DNA from: MFKM01 sp038065115
Lineage (GTDB): Bacteria > Patescibacteriota > Minisyncoccia > UBA6257 > MFKM01
Direction: 5' to 3'
DNA length: 10,059 bases
Assembly (NCBI GenBank): GCA_038065115.1
Contig: JBBTRS010000003.1
Span: forward strand, 1 to 10,059
In this document: positions 5,353 to 10,059 of the stretch, in pieces
Numbering within the stretch: position 1 is the stretch's first letter
Layout of the letters: every line of letters starts with the position of its first letter
Notes under the pieces: model-generated
Told to the model about the DNA's origin: nothing
Seen by the model: only the letters and a program-made list of their open reading frames with translations
Database searches by the model: none
Position numbers and translations under genes: made by a program

Positions 5353-7200
5353 TTAATTTTCTAGTTGGGTGAATTTATCTTTGATAAAATCAAAGACTTT
5401 TTTGAAGTTATTTATTGTTTGTTGAGACAAATCTATTGCTGTTTTACCCAGATAACATTGCTGAACCGCGCTATTAAATTGCCCTTTGTTATAGTTAAGA
5501 GCTCCTGCATCAAATAACTTTTGAAGTTTCAATTTATCTTCATCCGCAAACAAACTTTCTGTTGTAAAATTATCAAAAGAAAGATCAATTTGACTAAGAA
5601 CAAAAACTCGATTTTTTAATTCTTCCGATACGTCTTCAATGTATTTTTTTTGCCAGTATTTTCCTTTTCCATTTTCTTTTGTTAAATCACCGTCAGCATC
5701 AAAGATAGCAATAAACTTTTTATTATTCGCCAAATAATCTCTTAGTAATTGATCGTATTTATTAATACTAGATCCAGGATAGAAATTAAAATCATCTGCA
5801 TTGGATAAATTTTCTTTCATCCATCTTAAAGTATAATAATCAAATTTGCCCTCTAGTAACACAATATTGTTTTGTGGGGTGAAGATATGCTCCTTAAAAT
5901 CTAAAGCATCTAGTAACGGCTTAAAATGCATTATATGGTTTGCGTTCTCTAGACTATCGCTTGAAACAAAATTTCTGTATTGATAAGCTTTAATGTCTTG
6001 AACATAAAATAAATCATTATCATCTTTTTTACCCTCGTCTTTAACAATAAAGCTATTTAAAATATTTTTATCATCAATAAGATATGGACTGTGTGTGGAG
6101 TAAGTGATTTTTGCACCATTTGAAATATCTGAAAATATTTTCAACAACTCTTTTTGTGCCGATTCATGTAAATTACTAGCTGGTTCATCAAATAAGAATA
6201 AATATTCTCCATTTTCTCCCTCTCTTTTTTTTCTAAATTCCGTAAAAAGAATAAAGGCAAAAAACCAACGAAAACCTAAACTGCCTTGATTTACTTTGAA
6301 ACTAACTCCACCAACCGAAGTTTCAATACTGATAGAGACCCCATCATTAACAAATTGATTTTTTATAACTTTTATTTGAGTAACAGGTTTGTTTGGAAAA
6401 ATTGATTTCCATTTATCAATTATTTTACTATTCAAAATGGTTTCGATCTGTGCAATTATGGAATTTGACGCTGAAATGTCTTCAGGAGATTGACTTTTTA
6501 ATTTTACCAAAAAATCATTAACAGAATTTTTAGAGTTAGTGTATTTAAGAATGTCGTCAATAATATTTTTATATTCTGTTAGAACCTTTTTATCTTCTTC
6601 ATTTTTATTCAATAAAGAATCTATATTCTCTAAATAAATCCATTCTGGAAAATCAAAAAGAAAATTTTGGAAATATAATATTTTTGGTAAATCCTTTTTA
6701 ATTTCAGCAATTACTTCAAGCCACAAAGCATTATCTTCATTGTGTAAATTTTTAAAATTTCCATCCGATCTTTTTTTTACAAAAATATCTTTCTCGTTAA
6801 ATAACCAAACATCATTATCTTTGTTCTCAAATTTTGCATTTTTAAAAACCCATTTTCTTGTAATCAAAATATTTTTTATATCGCTTTCTATATAAGCAAA
6901 TTTTTCCTTTATTTTTTTTGATATAGATTGAGATTCTTCAGTTTCCAGAGAAATATATGCTGAAATTTCTATTTTTTCTGAAAAATTTGTAGCTTTCGCC
7001 TTTGGCATGAAATTAAACAATTCTTCATTTTTAAATTCAGTAAAATTTTGAAAAAAATTTATAGCTTCAAGTATCGTGGTTTTACCAGATTCATTCAGCC
7101 CAACCAACGGAAATATACTACCGTTTGGATACCTTGAAAGGTCTATTTCAAGATCTTGAATTCCTTTAAATTTTTTAATTGTAAATTTTAAGTATTTCAT
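5353..7200 (-). CDS. OLD-like ATPase with C-terminal TOPRIM domain, within the R-M operon
   Basis: This 615-aa protein has an ABC/RecF-type ATPase head. Walker A is GLNESGKT (residues 34-41), a signature-like SLGFRW is at 307-312, Walker B is YLFLFDEP (333-340, D338/E339), and a switch-histidine STHSP is at 368-372. The C-terminal TOPRIM domain has LLEGKFD (E450) and IFDADGD (D501, D503, D505), the acidic residues expected for metal-dependent strand cleavage. This order fits the OLD family (overcoming lysogenization defect), with relatives in Gabija GajA and, as a two-gene ATPase/TOPRIM pair, in PARIS and RloA/RloB. It is too short in the middle for SMC or Rad50 arms. It lies between the nuclease-methylase and hsdS genes with one-base gaps on both sides, which suggests co-expression and a joint defence role. 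GGA 7-9 nt before the ATG could be its Shine-Dalgarno. Visibly AT-rich. Confidence 0.88.
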   Translation of the reverse strand: MKYLKFTIKKFKGIQDLEIDLSRYPNGSIFPLVGLNESGKTTILEAINFFQNFTEFKNEELFNFMPKAKATNFSEKIEISAYISLETEESQSISKKIKEKFAYIESDIKNILITRKWVFKNAKFENKDNDVWLFNEKDIFVKKRSDGNFKNLHNEDNALWLEVIAEIKKDLPKILYFQNFLFDFPEWIYLENIDSLLNKNEEDKKVLTEYKNIIDDILKYTNSKNSVNDFLVKLKSQSPEDISASNSIIAQIETILNSKIIDKWKSIFPNKPVTQIKVIKNQFVNDGVSISIETSVGGVSFKVNQGSLGFRWFFAFILFTEFRKKREGENGEYLFLFDEPASNLHESAQKELLKIFSDISNGAKITYSTHSPYLIDDKNILNSFIVKDEGKKDDNDLFYVQDIKAYQYRNFVSSDSLENANHIMHFKPLLDALDFKEHIFTPQNNIVLLEGKFDYYTLRWMKENLSNADDFNFYPGSSINKYDQLLRDYLANNKKFIAIFDADGDLTKENGKGKYWQKKYIEDVSEELKNRVFVLSQIDLSFDNFTTESLFADEDKLKLQKLFDAGALNYNKGQFNSAVQQCYLGKTAIDLSQQTINNFKKVFDFIKDKFTQLEN

Positions 7201-7201
7201 A

Positions 7202-9241
7202 TTATTTCCAAAAACTTATTTTCTGTTTAACTGCCCATTTTTCAAAAGCCTCTGCAATTTTTTTGAGATCGTGCTTTTGGATCAAATGATTATGTTCGTC
7301 TAGTTTTCTTTCGCCTTTTTCATCTGTTTCATAGATTTCAAGTCCTGAATTATCTTTTCCGCTATTTTCGCTTACTGCCATAAAAATTTCATAATCATCT
7401 TTTTTGGGATTGATTTTTTCATCCCATTTTTGCGCAAACAAAACAGAGGTTTTTGTTCCCGTATGTGGTTTAAAAGTGTTGCCATCAAGTCCAACAACTG
7501 CGACAAGTCTTGCCCTTTCCATTATAAAATTTCTAATCTTTTCATCACTCGTATTATTAAATCTGCCTTGCGGTAAGACAATCGCCATTCTTCCGCCTGG
7601 TTTTAAGAAGTCCAAATTTCTCTCAATAAACAAAACATCACGAGAAACTTTGTTTGCTTTCTTGCCCTTGTCATCAAAAGCCACTTCATAATTGGAAATA
7701 AGTCTTGAGTCTTTTATATCGCCGGCAAAAGGAGGATTTGCCATGACAATATCAAAATTAAATTCCTTTGGGGTTTGGCGATTTTTTGCCAGATCAAGAA
7801 GCCTGTAATATCCGTCCAAATAAGTTTTTGCCCATGAACTGTCTTTTAGTCTTTCTTCCCATCTGGTGTAATCCAAAGTATTGAGATGCAAAACATTTGT
7901 TTTCCCGTCTCCGGCAATCATATTGAGAGTGCGGGCCACACGGACGGACCTTTCGTCGAAATCAATTCCAAAAACTTTATTTACATAATCTTTTTGTTCG
8001 CTGGTAAGTTTTTGATTTGAGAAATTAGCAAATTGAGCTTTGCCTTGATTAACCAGTTTTTGCCAAACATTAAAAAGCGTATGCACGGTAAATCCGCAAC
8101 TTCCGCAAGCCGTGTCTATCATATATTCATTTGGCTGAGGGTTCATCATATACACGCACATATCAATCACATTTCTTGGCGTGAAATATTGTCCCTTTTC
8201 TCCTTTGGCTGATTTATTTACCAAATATTCAAAAGCTTCATCTATAACCTGCAGATTAGAATTGAAAAGTTTTACATTTTGCAAAAATCCAACGCAAATT
8301 TGCAAGTGGTTTTCGTCGGTAATTCTAAGCGATTCGCCTTTTTCAAAGATACCTTGCCATTTGTCTTTGGCTTTTTGGTAGAGTTCATTGATAACTTCTT
8401 TGGTATGGTGCGCATTGCCACGACTTCTAAATTCTAATTTTCTAAAATCATCATTGTCTATTTGTTCAAGGATTTGTTTGTCGGCAAGTTCAGGATTTTT
8501 TTTCTTCAAAAGTTTAAACTGGGTTTCAATATTTACTCTATCATCGGCACTTTCCATTTCATCATAAAGTTTGGTGAAAATAAGTTTAAAAACTTCTTCA
8601 AAAACATCCACTCCGGCATTTGCTAAAACTTCATCTTCCATTTCTTGAATCAAATCTTTTAAAGATTTTCTTTCTTCCGTAAGTCTGTCTTTAACCATCA
8701 ATTCCAGATAGGTGAATCTTTCATTTTTAACATCATCAATCGTTTCACTGGCTTTTGGGATATCGGAAAGGGGCTCAAAATAATTTGGATCAAGTCTTTC
8801 GTAATAATTGATTTCAACTCCATTTGTCCAAACTGCCAAAGGCGCACCAGTTGCATTGGTATAACTTTTTAATTGGTCTTTTCCGTCTTTAGCGCTATGT
8901 TTTTTGATTTCAAGAACACAGTAAATACTGGTTTTGTCGGTTTTATTAAAAATGACAATATCGGCAAATTTTTTTTCTCTGCCAAAATTTACTGTGTATT
9001 CAACACCAAGCAAATCAACAGAATAACCATATTCATTGATAAGCTTATCCAGCATAAGTTGTCTGACAATTTCCTCGGGCTTTACTTGAATGTCTTTATT
9101 TCTCTTGAAACACTTGAGAAAAAGCTTGCCGTCTTTTTCAAAAATACTATTTTCAATCCGATCTATGCTTTCGGGCGAAAAAATCGTGAGATCATATTTT
9201 CCGTCTGACTTTACAAGTTGCGGGAGGTTTATGTTTTTCAT
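7202..9241 (-). CDS. Fused HsdR-type nuclease / HsdM-type N6-adenine methylase
   Basis: The product is a 679-aa bifunctional restriction-modification protein. The N-terminal region (about 50-150) matches the type I restriction R-subunit N-terminal nuclease fold: Glu in KPEE (56/57), D94 in FADIVIF, and E111-I-K113 in CVLEIKK, a PD-(D/E)xK site. A helical linker (about 175-300) leads to the methylase: GQYFTP (350-355), motif I DTACGSCGF (376-384, where DPACGSGGF is usual), and motif IV NPPF (502-505), giving N6-adenine methylation with S-adenosylmethionine. There is no DEAD/helicase motor. This resembles BcgI-type R-M fusions that work with a separate S subunit, here hsdS two genes downstream. 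The start at 9241 is weakly supported by a Shine-Dalgarno but fixed by domain content. An HsdM with an unrelated N-terminal extension is the alternative, disfavoured by the visible nuclease motif. Confidence 0.9.
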   Translation of the reverse strand: MKNINLPQLVKSDGKYDLTIFSPESIDRIENSIFEKDGKLFLKCFKRNKDIQVKPEEIVRQLMLDKLINEYGYSVDLLGVEYTVNFGREKKFADIVIFNKTDKTSIYCVLEIKKHSAKDGKDQLKSYTNATGAPLAVWTNGVEINYYERLDPNYFEPLSDIPKASETIDDVKNERFTYLELMVKDRLTEERKSLKDLIQEMEDEVLANAGVDVFEEVFKLIFTKLYDEMESADDRVNIETQFKLLKKKNPELADKQILEQIDNDDFRKLEFRSRGNAHHTKEVINELYQKAKDKWQGIFEKGESLRITDENHLQICVGFLQNVKLFNSNLQVIDEAFEYLVNKSAKGEKGQYFTPRNVIDMCVYMMNPQPNEYMIDTACGSCGFTVHTLFNVWQKLVNQGKAQFANFSNQKLTSEQKDYVNKVFGIDFDERSVRVARTLNMIAGDGKTNVLHLNTLDYTRWEERLKDSSWAKTYLDGYYRLLDLAKNRQTPKEFNFDIVMANPPFAGDIKDSRLISNYEVAFDDKGKKANKVSRDVLFIERNLDFLKPGGRMAIVLPQGRFNNTSDEKIRNFIMERARLVAVVGLDGNTFKPHTGTKTSVLFAQKWDEKINPKKDDYEIFMAVSENSGKDNSGLEIYETDEKGERKLDEHNHLIQKHDLKKIAEAFEKWAVKQKISFWK

Positions 9242-9288
9242 AATCTTATTTTACTCTTTTTATTATTTGATGGCGATTTCCTAGGCAT
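9238..9288 (-). other. Possible 16-codon leader ORF overlapping the methylase start
   Basis: ATG at 9288-9286 opens a short basic reading frame, MPRKSPSNNKKSKIRL, whose TGA (9240-9238) overlaps the start codon of the nuclease-methylase gene as ATGA. Its first part lies in a copy of the sequence found at the start of the small Cys gene. It may be a leader peptide, a gene scrap or chance. Confidence 0.2.
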
Positions 9289-9304
9289 AACTTTATTTTT
9301 TGAT
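9267..9304 (+). repeat. Imperfect direct repeat, copy B (upstream of the methylase gene)
   Basis: GATGGCGATTTCCTAGGCAT followed by a TTTAT...TTTTGA stretch matches 9509-9545 over about 38 bp, with roughly one difference in five. The longest identical run is ATGGCGATTTC. The two copies flank the small Cys gene, each spanning a stop codon and a following ATG-CC start. Confidence 0.45.
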
Positions 9305-9531
9305 CACCCCATAGTCTCCTTCATTGCCGCCAATCCGGACATAGTCCTCGCCCTCCTCCGCTAAAGCTATGGCCGGGCAAGCAACCCTGCCTGCCGGCAG
9401 GCATCAACCCAGATTTTCTTGCGGGTGCAGTAGATGAACTTTTTATGGGTATTCCAAAAAATCTCATCTCCGCATTGAGCGCGCTTGCAGTGGGTTTGCT
9501 TTTCGATTTTTATGGCGATTTCTTGTGGCAT
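9293..9531 (-). pseudogene. Small Cys-containing (zinc-ribbon-like) gene, apparently frameshifted
   Basis: A 54-codon frame runs from ATG at 9531 to TAG at 9369-9367. Its first part, MPQEIAIKIEKQTHCKRAQC and then GDEIFWNTHKKFIYC, has Cys15, Cys20 and Cys35 and reads like a small zinc-binding protein. After IWVDA the frame becomes CRQAGLLARP and stops, while another minus-strand frame continues with CPAIALAEEGEDYVRIGG and NEGDYGVIKK to TAA at 9293. Joining them needs removal of about 20 nt, which would include most of a 16-bp palindrome; that would also restore a fourth Cys. So a short palindromic insertion may have broken the gene. The ATG is 4 nt after the Fic stop, so it was probably co-transcribed. 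I do not recognise a specific family, and the frameshift is an inference. Confidence 0.45.
9388..9403. repeat. 16-bp perfect palindrome
   Basis: TGCCTGCCGGCAGGCA is fully self-complementary. It lies at the point where the coding frame of the small Cys gene appears to switch. Its GC-rich character contrasts with the AT-rich genes immediately downstream. Confidence 0.8.
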
Positions 9532-9545
9532 GGTTTTATCTTTTG
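9509..9545 (+). repeat. Imperfect direct repeat, copy A (Fic stop / small Cys gene start)
   Basis: TATGGCGATTTCTTGTGGCA and the following TTTTATCTTTTGA match 9267-9304 at most positions. On the minus strand both copies read as AAA-(A/G)A-TAA, four bases, ATG CC, then GAAATCGCCAT. The region between the copies is the small Cys gene. Confidence 0.45.
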
Positions 9546-10059
9546 AAAAGGTCTAGATATTCATGCAGGACAAAAATCCGGTTACGAGAAAAACCGGTTA
9601 TTTCCTTGATAATACCGACGCGCTCCATCTCGCCGACGAGGGTGTTGGTCGCCGTGTTTGAAGCGTTAAGATATTTTGATGCATCAGAAACTTTAAAGGC
9701 AGGCATGGAAAATGACTGCAATAAAAGTTTATGAGCCAGTTTTGCCCGGCGCCCGAGCTCCATAATTTGTTTCTCGTAGCGAGCGCGCAGATCGATAATT
9801 TTCTCGAATGTATCTTTGCCTTTTTTGGCCGTCTCAATAACTGCCGAGAGGAAAAAGACTATCCATTGATCCAGATCGTTCCTCTCTCGCACAAAAGTAA
9901 GCGCGTCATAATATGCGCCTCTGTTTCTTTCAAAGAAGTCCGAAAGATACAGCGTCGGTTTTCGTAAAATTCCAAGCTCGATGAGATGAAGCCCGATGAG
10001 CATACGGCCAATTCTCCCGTTGCCGTCATTAAACGGGTGAATTGTCTCAAACTGATAAT
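9536..10059 (-). CDS. Fic domain protein with C-terminal winged helix (N-terminus cut by window edge)
   Basis: The frame is open to the right edge and gives 173 C-terminal residues. The Fic core motif HPFNDGNGRIGR (10039 to 10004) is complete: catalytic His, the acidic residue, the GNG anion-binding loop and the final Arg. It predicts transfer of AMP, or another nucleotide-derived group, to a hydroxyl of a target protein. YLSDFFERNRGAYYDAL follows, the usual helix after the active site. The last 55-60 residues (FKVSDASKYLNASNTATNTL, MERVGIIKEITGFSRNRIF) form a winged-helix domain, as in Fic-wHTH proteins such as Shewanella SoFic. An N-terminal inhibitory helix, if present, lies outside the window. 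It ends 4 nt before the small Cys gene and upstream of the R-M operon; Fic genes are often found inside type I R-M loci. Target unknown. Confidence 0.93.
   Translation of the reverse strand, partial: YQFETIHPFNDGNGRIGRMLIGLHLIELGILRKPTLYLSDFFERNRGAYYDALTFVRERNDLDQWIVFFLSAVIETAKKGKDTFEKIIDLRARYEKQIMELGRRAKLAHKLLLQSFSMPAFKVSDASKYLNASNTATNTLVGEMERVGIIKEITGFSRNRIFVLHEYLDLFKR

Noticed and set aside
5353..7200. SMC, Rad50 or RecF identity for the ATPase
   Set aside because: There are no long coiled-coil arms, and the C-terminal half carries a TOPRIM domain (EGKFD, DADGD), which fits OLD-like proteins better.
7202..9241. Plain HsdM without nuclease
   Set aside because: The first 150 residues contain KPEE, FADIVIF and EIKK in the order of the HsdR N-terminal nuclease domain and are not part of a standard HsdM.

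Overview
All recognisable genes lie on the minus strand, so transcription runs from the right edge to the left. The gene set (short MscL, DUF389 membrane protein, a tiny GIY-YIG protein, a bacterial-PH-like membrane protein, a secreted Asp-rich Ca2+-binding repeat protein) and the short GC-rich palindromes between genes suggest a bacterium of the Patescibacteria/CPR type (Parcubacteria-like). This is inferred from gene style only; the window holds no rRNA or other phylogenetic marker.

Right part (about 4011-10059): a defence-like block. It starts with the C-terminal part of a Fic protein (intact HxFx(D/E)GNGRxxR motif, then a winged helix). Next comes a small Cys-containing gene that looks frameshifted at a 16-bp palindrome, then three tightly spaced genes. 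These are a 679-aa protein fusing an HsdR-type PD-(D/E)xK nuclease domain to an HsdM-type N6-adenine methylase, a 615-aa OLD-like ATPase with a C-terminal TOPRIM domain, and a two-TRD HsdS specificity subunit. No helicase/translocase HsdR gene is present. The layout resembles a BcgI-like R-M fusion plus S subunit, with an OLD-like ATPase/nuclease encoded between them. These three genes are visibly more AT-rich than their surroundings, as expected for acquired DNA.

Directly after hsdS is a two-TM PH-like gene broken by one in-frame TGA where the continuing frame suggests Trp. About 260 bp without a gene follow (3285-3542), holding a palindrome over that gene's original stop codon, two strong GC-rich hairpins and a possible extended -10 promoter.

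Left part (1-3284): a housekeeping or envelope cluster in the order DUF389 protein, GIY-YIG protein, MscL, RBBP9/YdeN-like serine hydrolase, secreted FN3 plus thrombospondin-3-like repeat protein (cut by the left edge). The GIY-YIG gene exactly fills a 286-bp unit bounded by 17-bp inverted repeats (16/17 matching) and flanked by TTTA on both sides. This looks like a mini mobile element that landed between the DUF389 and mscL genes. Removing it leaves the two genes 4 nt apart.

The two observations most worth following are the nuclease-methylase / OLD-TOPRIM / HsdS operon and the GIY-YIG mini-element.
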